From Brevibacillus panacihumi (GTDB lineage Bacteria; Bacillota; Bacilli; Brevibacillales; Brevibacillaceae): a stretch of 64,000 bases of DNA. Position numbers and translations under genes: made by a program. This document shows, piece after piece, positions 15,660-23,994 of the stretch (the stretch's first letter is position 1; every line of letters begins with the position of its first letter). The notes beneath the pieces are model-generated. The model was not told the DNA's origin, searched no databases, and worked only from the letters and a program-made list of their open reading frames with translations. The stretch is from NCBI RefSeq assembly GCF_003710985.1, contig NZ_RHHT01000025.1:1-64000 (forward strand). Direction: 5' to 3'.

Positions 15660-16357
15660 GAAGCGCACCACTGGAGCAATGACTCCTTGTCTTTGATATA
15701 GAGATAACCCTCTATTCTCTGCAAGATGCCTTCTTTATCCAGCAGACTCATTACTTTCGAGACCGTTACCCGCGAAGTGGCGATGAGATCCGCCATTTCC
15801 TGATGGGTAAAGGGAATGGCGATTTTTAAACCCAGTTTTGTTTCTACTCCGAAGGTATCTGCCAATTTCAACAAATAAGCAACGACTCTTTCATCAGAGT
15901 TTAATAAGGCTATGTCCTTGATATGAGAGGCTAGCCTTATTATTTTTTGGGTCAAACTGCGATTCAGCTGGCGAGTGAGGGAAGGACTTTGCTCGACTTT
16001 TTCCAGAAACACCGCAACGGGTAGATAGGCCAATGTACAGGCTGTATTCGTAGTGGTCGTCACTTGATAAGGACTTTGTTCAATAGCTGATACCTCACCA
16101 AAAATGGTGCCTTCGGTAAATATTAATATCGTCATCTCCTGTCCGTCTTCATCAAAGAGGGAAGACCGTACCCTGCCTCGTCTCACAAAATAGATAGATT
16201 GCAAAGGATCTCCTTGATGAAAGACAACCGTATTTTTGCGAAGTGTTTTGACAGGAGCGCCTTCAAATAGCGCCTCCCAGACATCCATATGATTTAACTG
16301 CCAGGGCGAATGGTTAAATGAGCTTGTAGATGACGAAGTGTGCCTGGAATCCCTCAT
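15647..16357 (-). CDS. Crp/Fnr-family transcriptional regulator
   Basis: A 236-residue regulator: cyclic-nucleotide-binding-type beta barrel (about 25-140, with VFHQGDPLQSIYFVRRGRV and GTIFGEVSAI), a dimerisation helix, and a C-terminal winged helix with HQEMADLIATSRVTVSKVMSLL (about 185-206). No N-terminal cysteine cluster as in Fnr is present, so a small-molecule effector is likely. The start at 16357 (MRDSRHTS) follows GAGGTG at normal spacing; an upstream ATG at 16393 is possible. It diverges from the symporter operon across about 190 bases, making it the natural candidate regulator for that operon. Confidence 0.88.
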   Translation of the reverse strand: MRDSRHTSSSTSSFNHSPWQLNHMDVWEALFEGAPVKTLRKNTVVFHQGDPLQSIYFVRRGRVRSSLFDEDGQEMTILIFTEGTIFGEVSAIEQSPYQVTTTTNTACTLAYLPVAVFLEKVEQSPSLTRQLNRSLTQKIIRLASHIKDIALLNSDERVVAYLLKLADTFGVETKLGLKIAIPFTHQEMADLIATSRVTVSKVMSLLDKEGILQRIEGYLYIKDKESLLQWCASQER

Positions 16358-16544
16358 GTATGTCACCTCTACTATTTTTCTAAAAGGGGTCATGTTTGTA
16401 GCACTTTTAACTGAACTGATTGAATGGTTTGAATATTATTAATTATAGCACAAAGATAATTGGGTGCGCATACAACAATACGGCGTCCAGGACTAAGGTA
16501 TTTGTCTTTTTATCTGAATATTCAAAAATAAGGAGGTTGAGCAG

Positions 16545-16913
16545 ATGAGTGACCAAGTAGATGTGTTAGTGCCAAAAATCACAAAACCATTGCGAGTGAT
16601 GTTTCTGTTCGAAGCTACCAGCGGGTGGTATCAAACGACAAAACAGGAGAAGCATGAGGCGATTATCCCCAAGCTGAATGCCGTGCTGGAAAGCTGGAAA
16701 GCGAATGGTTCCACTCTTCTCGGTACCTTGGATGCCGATGTGTTTAGTGCTGGCAGAGCTTCTGCATTAGGCTGGCATGCATGCTTTCTCTACGATGTGC
16801 CTGATTTTGACACCGTATCTGCGATGACTCATGCCATTCGAGACAGTGAATTGGACAGGTACTTTCGATTGGAGGCGATCATCGGGCGCAAATTCTTCTT
16901 GTTGGAGGAATGA
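16545..16913 (+). CDS. Conserved hypothetical protein, first gene of symporter operon
   Basis: A soluble protein of 122 residues that I cannot assign to a named family. It has alternating strand-helix character (PLRVMFLFEATSGWYQ, TLDADVFSAGRASALGWHACFLYDVPDFDTV), suggesting a small ferredoxin-like alpha/beta barrel of the kind seen in ABM and EthD proteins. AAGGAGG lies eight bases before the ATG. It is the first of five closely spaced genes and may be a catabolic enzyme or binding protein for the imported compound. Confidence 0.75.
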   Translation: MSDQVDVLVPKITKPLRVMFLFEATSGWYQTTKQEKHEAIIPKLNAVLESWKANGSTLLGTLDADVFSAGRASALGWHACFLYDVPDFDTVSAMTHAIRDSELDRYFRLEAIIGRKFFLLEE

Positions 16914-16962
16914 TCCTAGCGGGCGAACCATTGCTTTTCGGACTTTATAAGGAGGGAAGAGG

Positions 16963-17241
16963 ATGGAGCTGGAAACTTCTGCAAAAACGGTTGTTGATGA
17001 TCAGGAAGAAGCGATGAGGTTGATCAAAAAGCATACGTACATTTTGCCGAGAACGAAGCTGGGCTGGACGTTGACGGTTATTGTCATCATTTCATTTCTC
17101 ATGGTTTATCCGGGATTGATTTGGGCGAATACGGCTTATCCGTTTCTGTTCGGGATGCCCTTTACCTATGTATGGTTAACCTTTTGGGTTCACGTGATGT
17201 TAGTTGCCGGAATCTATGCAGCCCGAAAGCTATGGGTGTAG
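16963..17241 (+). CDS. DUF3311-type small membrane partner of the symporter
   Basis: A 92-residue protein with a 30-residue polar N-terminus and two transmembrane helices (about 36-56 and 68-88). The segment FLFGMPFTYVWLTFWV matches DUF3311, a family encoded directly before sodium:solute symporters (as with yhjC/yhjB of Bacillus subtilis). It is probably an accessory subunit of the transporter that starts 18 bases downstream. Ribosome binding site AAGGAGGGAAGAGG. Confidence 0.8.
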   Translation: MELETSAKTVVDDQEEAMRLIKKHTYILPRTKLGWTLTVIVIISFLMVYPGLIWANTAYPFLFGMPFTYVWLTFWVHVMLVAGIYAARKLWV

Positions 17242-17259
17242 AAAAGGGGGAAAACACAC

Positions 17260-18762
17260 ATGTCGCCAGCCATTACATCGACCATTATCCTGGCCTTGTT
17301 TACCTTTATTGTCTTAGCGATTGGGCTTTTTGGTTGGGCCAAGAAGCTGGACAACAACGCCAGCGACTTTTTTGTCGCCAGCAGGACCCTTGGTTTTGCC
17401 GCACTGTTTTTTACATACACGGCGACCTACCATAGCGCATCCGCATTTTTAGGCACGGGTGGCTTTTTGTACGCGCACGGGATGAGTTATTGGGCGATTG
17501 GCCCCTATACGCAAACATTGGGCGGTATCTTGCTTTATCTGGTAGGAAGCAGGGTATGGCTTTTGGGCAAGAAATACGACTTCATGACCCCCGGCGATTT
17601 GCTGGATGCCTTCTATCAAAGCAAGTTTCTGAAGGTGTTGACAGGCATCGTGCTGGCAGCCTTTGTCATTCCTTACATCCAGCTTCAATTGGCAGGGGCG
17701 GGGTGGATCACGGAATTCGCTACGCTGGGAGCTGTTCCGTATGTCTGGGGTGCTTTGATCTCAGGGATTGTCGTACTCATTTTTGTCTATTTGGGCGGGA
17801 TGCGCTCCGTTGCTTGGACAGATATCTTCATGGGCATCTTCATGTTTGTCGCAATGGTTGCCGGTTGCTGGTACTTGACGGATGTCCTTTATGGCGGTCC
17901 TACCCAGACCTGGCTGACTGTTGCTGAAAAAACGCCGAACCAATTGCTCTTGCCGGGGGATGCCGGATACTTCTCCCTGCCGATGGCGTTTTCCTGGACC
18001 GTAATCATCACGATCGGACTCAGCGTGGCTGCTCCCCATGTCATCATGAGAATGTTCTCCGCAGGCTCGATTAAAGTTCTGAAGTGGGTAGCGGTTCTAT
18101 CTCCCCTGTATCTGATCTGGATCTATATCTCCTACATTTGGTTTGGTCTGGGAACGAAGGCAGTGTTTCCAGGTATCGAGTTCCCTGACGAAATCCTGCC
18201 GAGGTTCCTGTACGAATACACGCCCTTGGTCTTTGCCGCGATTGTCTGCGCAGGGGGATTGGCGGCCGTCCTGTCTACAGCGAATTCCCAATTGCATGCA
18301 GCCAGTGCCTTGATTACGAGAGATGTCTATCAGACGATCAAAAAGGATGCCAGCGATCAACGCTTGGTTTCCGTGGGCCGCATCGCGATTGTCGTGATTT
18401 TTCTGTTCTCTTTCTATGCTTCTATCGAAAAACCGCCGCTTCTGGCGATGCTGATTGCTTTGGCTACGGGTGGAATGGCTCAACTGTTTCCGATGCTGTT
18501 CGGGGCTTTGTTCTGGCCGAGAGCCACGAAAGCAGGGGCATTATCAGGCTTTGTTGTGGGCACAGCGGTGATGGTCTGGTTTACCCTTGGGAAAATCGAC
18601 TTGCTCGATATGATGCCTGGATTATGGGCTTTGCTCTTCAACGCTGTCGTCTTCGTCGTCGTCAGCTTGTGCACCCGGCCGCAGCCGGCTGAAGTCATTC
18701 GCAAGTTCCACGGGTTCCTGGATTCGAATGAAGCCAAGCTGCTGTTGAAACAGTCGTCCTAG
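17260..18762 (+). CDS. Sodium:solute symporter (SSS family)
   Basis: A 500-residue transporter with about thirteen transmembrane helices and the SSS core (DFFVASRTLGFAALFFTYTATYHSASAFLGTGG near residue 35; AAVLSTANSQLHAASALITRDVY near 345). It should couple sodium entry to uptake of an organic solute. The family spans proline, pantothenate, solute carboxylates and sugars, so sequence alone gives no substrate. The neighbours (DUF3311 subunit, DUF3830 and helical-bundle proteins, Crp-like regulator) point to an organic nitrogen or carboxylate compound. Confidence 0.9.
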   Translation: MSPAITSTIILALFTFIVLAIGLFGWAKKLDNNASDFFVASRTLGFAALFFTYTATYHSASAFLGTGGFLYAHGMSYWAIGPYTQTLGGILLYLVGSRVWLLGKKYDFMTPGDLLDAFYQSKFLKVLTGIVLAAFVIPYIQLQLAGAGWITEFATLGAVPYVWGALISGIVVLIFVYLGGMRSVAWTDIFMGIFMFVAMVAGCWYLTDVLYGGPTQTWLTVAEKTPNQLLLPGDAGYFSLPMAFSWTVIITIGLSVAAPHVIMRMFSAGSIKVLKWVAVLSPLYLIWIYISYIWFGLGTKAVFPGIEFPDEILPRFLYEYTPLVFAAIVCAGGLAAVLSTANSQLHAASALITRDVYQTIKKDASDQRLVSVGRIAIVVIFLFSFYASIEKPPLLAMLIALATGGMAQLFPMLFGALFWPRATKAGALSGFVVGTAVMVWFTLGKIDLLDMMPGLWALLFNAVVFVVVSLCTRPQPAEVIRKFHGFLDSNEAKLLLKQSS

Positions 18763-18804
18763 CGTCAGTCAAGAGATAGGGATCCCGAGGAATGGAGGTA
18801 TTCG

Positions 18805-19236
18805 ATGAGTACACGAATTGAAATTTGTTGGCCTGACTTCGATTGTACAGTCAGAGCAACACTTCTATCGGAGATGAATCCGGAGTTATGCGAGGAGTTC
18901 AAGAAAACGCTGCCGTTTTCGAGCATACAAAGCCATGCGGTTGTCGCCGGCAAACAGATGTACTTACCCTATCGGCTGGTCAGCGAGGTCGCGTATCAGG
19001 AGGAGCCGATGGATCAACAACCGGTCGGCAGAGTAAATATCGAATTGGATTTTCAATATCTGGCCATGAACTACGGACCGATGACTGAGCCGGTGCCTGC
19101 TGTGCCTCTGGCTCAAATCGTGGATGAGGATCTGGACAAGATACAAGTGATTGGCGAGAAGGTTTGGCACAATCTGTTGTTTGATGATCACTACCTATCT
19201 GTCCACGTCCGATTGGCAGGCGGTGATGAGCGATGA
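18805..19236 (+). CDS. Cyclophilin-like DUF3830 protein
   Basis: A 143-residue protein with the beta-rich cyclophilin-like fold of DUF3830: ICWPDFDCTVRATLL at the start, HAVVAGKQMYLPYRL in the middle and NYGPMTEPVPAVPLAQIVDED towards the end. Members are found alone or as the N-terminal part of opine (cucumopine) synthase-like proteins. A GGAATGGAGG site precedes the ATG, and its stop overlaps the next gene's start by four bases (ATGA), implying a two-subunit product. Confidence 0.75.
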   Translation: MSTRIEICWPDFDCTVRATLLSEMNPELCEEFKKTLPFSSIQSHAVVAGKQMYLPYRLVSEVAYQEEPMDQQPVGRVNIELDFQYLAMNYGPMTEPVPAVPLAQIVDEDLDKIQVIGEKVWHNLLFDDHYLSVHVRLAGGDER

Positions 19237-19781
19237 ACCGGAAGACAGAAAAATTCATTTATGAGCTGGAAAAAGAGATCGATGAGATTTGGGTGAACGA
19301 ACCTGAGGATATTTATGCCCTGAAAAAAGGCTATCTTCCGTCAGGAGCAGGCATATACGGGCAGTATTATTCCGTTCTGGTAATGCTCGGTGGAGAAATG
19401 AGAGCATTGGGCATTCATATCTTTGCGGATTTGCTGGCGCTTAGCCAAGACTCGGAGTTTGATCTGAAGCATTTGCAGATCATGGCAAAACGAATGCTGA
19501 AAATCGACGTAGGGGTGATCAGCTATTTTGGACTTGCCAGATACGGTCGGTATCTAAGCCGCTATCATGAGCTGATTGATGACATGGAAAGCAAAGAAGA
19601 CTTTGCCCGAGCAACGAAATCGATGTTCACTTATACGAATCGTTATCAGATGTGGCTGCACCAAATTTTTCCCTGGGGAGTCTCCCAGTTTTTCAAGCAG
19701 CAGACGCCGGAAACCTACCGGGAGATCAGCGAGAATTTGGAGCGCAACCACCCAAAGGACGATTTATTTAAAAAAATGTAA
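19233..19781 (+). CDS. Helical-bundle protein, possible partner of the DUF3830 protein
   Basis: An all-helical 182-residue soluble protein (helices from EKFIYELEKEIDEIW to SENLERNHPKDDLFKKM) with no transmembrane segment. It overlaps the DUF3830 gene by four bases. Cucumopine synthase-type proteins consist of a cyclophilin-like domain followed by a C-terminal helical bundle, so this pair looks like a split version of that architecture. This is an inference from fold type and order; I have no direct alignment. Confidence 0.6.
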   Translation: MNRKTEKFIYELEKEIDEIWVNEPEDIYALKKGYLPSGAGIYGQYYSVLVMLGGEMRALGIHIFADLLALSQDSEFDLKHLQIMAKRMLKIDVGVISYFGLARYGRYLSRYHELIDDMESKEDFARATKSMFTYTNRYQMWLHQIFPWGVSQFFKQQTPETYREISENLERNHPKDDLFKKM

Positions 19782-19790
19782 GTGTTTTCA

Positions 19791-19819
19791 TTGACAATAA
19801 TGGAGACTATCCCTATAAT
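19791..19819 (+). promoter_or_regulatory. Strong promoter of the ABC importer operon
   Basis: A perfect TTGACA (19791-19796) and a perfect TATAAT (19814-19819) are separated by 17 bases. It begins just after the helical-bundle gene and directs a leader of about 205 bases before the binding-protein gene. Confidence 0.92.
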
Positions 19820-19871
19820 TCGCTATAGATAACCTGTTAATCGACAAAAAGTGCTTCACATACGGTTAGGC

Positions 19872-19950
19872 GGAGAACATGGAGAAAACCCTTACCCGTA
19901 AACACATTCCCTAGGGGAGAAGTGTGTTTATGTTTGTGTAGGGGTTTTTT
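19872..19950 (+). terminator. Leader terminator, candidate GlpP antitermination site
   Basis: GGAGAACATGGAGAAAACCC (19872-19891) leads into a long hairpin. AAAACCCTTA (19885-19894) pairs with 19939-19948, TAAACACA (19899-19906) with 19923-19930, and CCC with GGG round 19912. Six T residues follow. A terminator inside a 5' leader implies antitermination. GlpP, encoded 5 kb downstream, is the obvious candidate because the glpD leader has the same pre-hairpin motif (GAGAACAGGAGAA) and hairpin layout. Confidence 0.75.
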
Positions 19951-20032
19951 CCTTTTTCTGTCTGAATCGAGCGCTTTGCCAGAATATTGTCGATTGGCGA
20001 AAAAGAACAAAAAATAGAGAGGGGTCCAAAAA

Positions 20033-21106
20033 ATGCAAAAAAGAAAGTGGTTTCATGGTTTGGCGACAGCAGCTCTCCTGACATCTGTTGTCTTGTCTGG
20101 TTGCTCTTCCTCCGAGGGTTCTGCGCCTTCCAATACAGGCGGCAGCGAGGGTGGCGACGCGAAGAAAGAGCTGGGCGCAATTGCTTTTTACTCTCCAGAA
20201 ACACCTGATATGACCAAACAGATGGGACAAGCCTTTGAAAAGCTGAACCCAGGTTCTTCGGTTAACGTGCAATATGCAGGTACCAACGTACTGGTTAACC
20301 GGATGATCGCGGAAAAAGACAACCCGATGGCTGACATCTGGTACGGAGGCGGCGGATTCCTTCCTTTCGAGTCTGCGAAGGATAAAGGCATCATTACATC
20401 TTATACACCAGAAGCAATCAAGGATTGGCCGGAAGTACAAGACGGCATCAAGATTCGCGACAAAGATTGGAAATGGATCGGCGCTGAAGTATTCGTACTG
20501 GGCTTCGTCTACAATACCGAGCTGGTGAAGCCGGAAGATTTGCCAAAAACATGGGACGATCTCCTCGATCCAAAATGGAAAGGCAAAATTCAAATGCCAA
20601 ACCCGGCAGCATCGGGTACAGCTACGCTCCTCGTACTTAGCCAGTTGATGGAAAAAGGCGATGAAGAAGGCTGGAAGTACTTCGAAAAGCTGGTTGACCA
20701 AATGAGCGCAATCCCTGACTCCGGTTCTGCGCCTACAAAAGCCGTAGCAAAAGGGGAAGCTCTGATCGGTATCGGCTTTGACTTCATGGCTTATGAAAAC
20801 AAGGCAAAAGGCGAGAAGGTTGACTTCATAGTGCCTGAGAAAACACCTATCATCGTAAACCCTGTGTCGCTGGTTGAGGGTGGTCCAAACCCAGAAGGCG
20901 GTAAAGCACTGATCGATTACCTGCTCTCCAAAGAAGGACAGCAAACACTGGCTGACTGGTACCATATTCCAATCTCCAAAGACGTAGAATCCAAAACTCC
21001 GCTGACGCTGGAAAAAGTGATTCCACACGCGCAAGAGCTGGATGTGGATTGGGTTGTACAAAACTATGACCGCGTACGTAACGAATGGCGTCAAAAATTC
21101 CAATAA
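20033..21106 (+). CDS. ABC importer substrate-binding lipoprotein (AfuA/FbpA type)
   Basis: A 357-residue extracellular lipoprotein: signal peptide with lipobox VLSGC (cysteine about residue 24), a Ser/Gly-rich linker, then a type II periplasmic-binding fold (GAIAFYSPETPDMTKQMGQAF; ADIWYGGGGFLPF; WKWIGAEVFVLGFVYNT). The family binds ferric ion, hexose phosphates, phosphoglycerate or phosphonates. No Tyr-Tyr ferric-binding pair is obvious. The glycerol-phosphate neighbours favour a phosphorylated organic ligand such as glycerol 3-phosphate or a glycerophosphodiester, but this is inference. It is first in an operon with ATPase and permease. Confidence 0.85.
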   Translation: MQKRKWFHGLATAALLTSVVLSGCSSSEGSAPSNTGGSEGGDAKKELGAIAFYSPETPDMTKQMGQAFEKLNPGSSVNVQYAGTNVLVNRMIAEKDNPMADIWYGGGGFLPFESAKDKGIITSYTPEAIKDWPEVQDGIKIRDKDWKWIGAEVFVLGFVYNTELVKPEDLPKTWDDLLDPKWKGKIQMPNPAASGTATLLVLSQLMEKGDEEGWKYFEKLVDQMSAIPDSGSAPTKAVAKGEALIGIGFDFMAYENKAKGEKVDFIVPEKTPIIVNPVSLVEGGPNPEGGKALIDYLLSKEGQQTLADWYHIPISKDVESKTPLTLEKVIPHAQELDVDWVVQNYDRVRNEWRQKFQ

Positions 21107-21120
21107 GAGGGGGATCTTCC

Positions 21121-22251
21121 ATGGGATCGGTGAAGATTGAGCACTTGAACAAACAATATAACGGAAACACCGCTTTGGAAGATGTCAACCTGGAGATTCG
21201 GGAGGGCGAGTTCTTCGCCCTCTTGGGTCCTTCCGGCTGCGGGAAAACGACAACGATGAGATGTGTTGCAGGATTTGAGACACCAACTTCCGGCAATATC
21301 TACATCGGGGATCGCAATGTGAACCTGGTTCCGGCCAACCAGCGCAACTGCGGAATGGTCTTTCAAAGCTACGCGCTCTTTCCACATCTCAACGTATTTG
21401 AGAATGTCGCGTACAGTCTGAATATTCGCCGCTTTTACGAAGGCGGACTCGGAGCAAAGATCTCCACCTTGGCGCATATGCTGAACCGAAAACTGGGGAA
21501 GGTAGACCGCGTCACCGAGCAAAAGGTACGCGATGCCCTCGATTTTGTCGAGCTGGGCCATCTGGCTGATCGCTTGCCGGGTCAATTGTCCGGGGGTCAA
21601 CAGCAGCGTGTGGCATTGGCGCGCGCGCTGGTCATGGAGCCTGCTGTTCTGCTGATGGACGAACCGCTCTCCAACCTGGATAAAAAGCTGCGCAACGTCA
21701 TGCGCGTCACGATTCGTCAGATCCAGCAAAAAGTAGGCATCACAACCATTTTCGTCACGCACGACCAGGAAGAAGCAATGAGCATGGCAGACCGTGTTGC
21801 CGTCATGCATGGCGGACGTCTGGTGCAGGTCGATACGCCGACAGCGCTGTACAGCAATCCTGCTACCAAGTTTGTAGCGGACTTCGTAGGCTCGTCCAAC
21901 ATCTTCAATGGCACTGTCAAAGGTGTGAATGAGGCTGGAGAGACCGTGATTCAGGTCGGACAAAATCAACAGCTCCGCTCCACGTACCCGACAAGCAAAA
22001 AGGACGTTGAAATTATTATTCGTCCTGAAAGCATTCGTCTGTTTGCTGGGGAAGTAGCAGCCAACGAGGAGAACATCTTGGATGGAACGATTGAACTATC
22101 CACTTACCTGGGCCCGACGATCCGCTACGATGTCAAGGTTGGCGAATTGCGCTTTGAGGTAGATACGGTGTTTGAAGCGGGCAGTCCAATCTTGCCATCA
22201 GGAACAGCGGTGAAACTGCAAATCGATCCGAATCGCGTGGTGGCGTTATGA
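21121..22251 (+). CDS. ABC importer ATPase with TOBE domain
   Basis: A 376-residue cytoplasmic ATPase: Walker A GPSGCGKTT (about 36-44), signature LSGGQQQRVALARAL (about 157), Walker B LLMDEPLSNLD (about 177) and H-loop FVTHDQEEA, followed by a TOBE domain from about residue 270. This is the FbpC/PotA/UgpC class that energises binding-protein importers. The start at 21121 follows GAGGGGG fourteen bases after the binding-protein stop. An insertion of about 25 residues after the Q-loop (RRFYEGGLGAKISTLAHMLN) is slightly unusual. It overlaps the permease gene by four bases. Confidence 0.9.
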   Translation: MGSVKIEHLNKQYNGNTALEDVNLEIREGEFFALLGPSGCGKTTTMRCVAGFETPTSGNIYIGDRNVNLVPANQRNCGMVFQSYALFPHLNVFENVAYSLNIRRFYEGGLGAKISTLAHMLNRKLGKVDRVTEQKVRDALDFVELGHLADRLPGQLSGGQQQRVALARALVMEPAVLLMDEPLSNLDKKLRNVMRVTIRQIQQKVGITTIFVTHDQEEAMSMADRVAVMHGGRLVQVDTPTALYSNPATKFVADFVGSSNIFNGTVKGVNEAGETVIQVGQNQQLRSTYPTSKKDVEIIIRPESIRLFAGEVAANEENILDGTIELSTYLGPTIRYDVKVGELRFEVDTVFEAGSPILPSGTAVKLQIDPNRVVAL

Positions 22252-23957
22252 TGAAACGTTTCCTCGGTCAATTAAATGGATTGTCGGTTCTCAAATGGCT
22301 GATTTATCTTTTCTTCTTTGTCTTTTTGCTGGTTCCGCTCTTTTCGATTCTGCTCGTCAGCTTTACGGGCCAACCGATTAATATTTTTGGCAGCTTTACC
22401 AGCCAAAAGATCTTCAATTCGACAATAGAAAAGCTGTCCAACATCTCGGTAGAGGCCTATACCTCGATTTTCAGCGAGGGGAACAGCTATTTTGCGGCAT
22501 TGATGAACAGCTTGAAGCTGGGGACAGGGGTAGCTGTAGTTGTCACCCTGGTCGTGCTGCCGATCGCGTATGCGTTTGCTCGTACGAAAATGCCGTTTAA
22601 GCCTTTCTTTGCGGCGTTGTGCACCATTCCCTTGATCATGCCGACGTTTATTTCGTCCCACGCCTTCGTCCTGATGTTCGGGAAAACAGGCTGGGTGACG
22701 CAGCTCTACCATAGCTTCGGTGGAGAAGGTGTCTTGTTTGATGTGCAGTCCATGCTGGGCATTGTGTTGGTACAGGTCTTTTTCTTCTTCCCTTATGCAC
22801 TGTGGCCAATGGTAGCTGCCTTTAAAATTAGCGATGTCACGTTGGAAGAAGCTTCGCAAAACCTCGGGGCAAAAAGCTGGTACACGTTTTTGCGCGTAAC
22901 ACTGCCGCTCGCAGTACCGGGCATTGTCTCCAGCATGCTTCTGATCTTTACGGTCAGCTTCTCCGACTTCGGTACGCCGATCATTCTGGCACCCAAAGAC
23001 TTGAACCTGATCGTGGTTGAGTCCTACCGCGAGATTGCGGGATTCTTTAACTGGGCGGGCTCTGCGGTCCTGACGGTGATCATGCTGCTTGTCGCAGCCT
23101 TCTTCTTCTGGCTGCAGCGTCTGGTGATCAAAGGCAGAGAGTACGGAACCATCTCCGGAAAGCCAACCAAACAAAAGCTGAACGACCACAAAGGAACGCT
23201 GGTCGGTTTGACGATCTACACATTCCTGATCACGTTCGTTCCGATTCTGGCAATGGGTTCGGTATTTCTCTCGTCCATCGCAACGACCTGGGGACACCAT
23301 GCGCTGCCAGACGGGTATACCCTGGATCACTACAAAACGATTTTCAGCATTTCCGGCAAAAACATCTGGAACAGTATGGTGCTGGCCGGAGGTACGCTGG
23401 TGCTTAGCGTGATCATCTCTACCTTTGTTTCTTACTTTGTCGTGCGCCGTGGTTCCGGGGGACTTGATTTCGTTTCCTCGATTCCGCTGATCGTTCCAGG
23501 GATTGCCCTGGGGATCGCGCTGATCCAGACGTTTAACACAGCTCCGATCCACCTGACAGGGACGGCGATTTTGCTGATCATCGCCTATACGATTCGCCGG
23601 ATGCCGTATATGATCCGTTCGACGATGAGCTCGATGATGGCGATACGCAAGGATATTGAAGAAGCGGCTATCAGTCTGGGCGCATCCACGCTCATTGCTG
23701 CGCTTACGGTCATTGGGCCGCTGATGGTGCCGGGTATTGCGGCTGGTGCGATTCTGGTCTTCGTCACAGTCATTAAAGAGACGAGTATTTCGATTCTTCT
23801 GGCTCCGACAGACTGGGCGCCGATGAGCTTGGCGGTCTTCCAGAACCTGCTGCGCGGCGAATATTATACGGCGTGTGCGATGGCGATCTTGATTATCGTG
23901 ATTGTGATCATTCTTCAGGCGATCGCCAAGAAAATCACGAAGGATCAGCTTTATTAA
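22248..23957 (+). CDS. ABC importer permease, two fused membrane domains
   Basis: A 569-residue permease with about twelve transmembrane helices in two repeats, each with an EAA loop (LEEASQNLGAKSWYTFLRVTLPLAVPG at about 200; IEEAAISLGASTLIAALTVIGPLMVPG at about 472). This FbpB/ThiP-type fused arrangement forms the complete channel from one chain. It starts ATGATG overlapping the ATPase stop, so translation is coupled. Substrate as for the binding protein. Confidence 0.9.
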   Translation: MMKRFLGQLNGLSVLKWLIYLFFFVFLLVPLFSILLVSFTGQPINIFGSFTSQKIFNSTIEKLSNISVEAYTSIFSEGNSYFAALMNSLKLGTGVAVVVTLVVLPIAYAFARTKMPFKPFFAALCTIPLIMPTFISSHAFVLMFGKTGWVTQLYHSFGGEGVLFDVQSMLGIVLVQVFFFFPYALWPMVAAFKISDVTLEEASQNLGAKSWYTFLRVTLPLAVPGIVSSMLLIFTVSFSDFGTPIILAPKDLNLIVVESYREIAGFFNWAGSAVLTVIMLLVAAFFFWLQRLVIKGREYGTISGKPTKQKLNDHKGTLVGLTIYTFLITFVPILAMGSVFLSSIATTWGHHALPDGYTLDHYKTIFSISGKNIWNSMVLAGGTLVLSVIISTFVSYFVVRRGSGGLDFVSSIPLIVPGIALGIALIQTFNTAPIHLTGTAILLIIAYTIRRMPYMIRSTMSSMMAIRKDIEEAAISLGASTLIAALTVIGPLMVPGIAAGAILVFVTVIKETSISILLAPTDWAPMSLAVFQNLLRGEYYTACAMAILIIVIVIILQAIAKKITKDQLY

Positions 23958-23994
23958 TAGGATGACGGATTGGATAGGACAGGAGTGAGTCAGC

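Noticed and set aside
18096..18483. Minus-strand frame inside the symporter gene as a regulator
   Set aside because: Charged, Arg/Gln-rich antisense of transmembrane segments; no start signal.
19928..21103. A 391-codon minus-strand frame opposite the binding-protein gene
   Set aside because: Shadow of a well-supported lipoprotein gene; rich in Phe, Cys and Arg, without homology or start signals.
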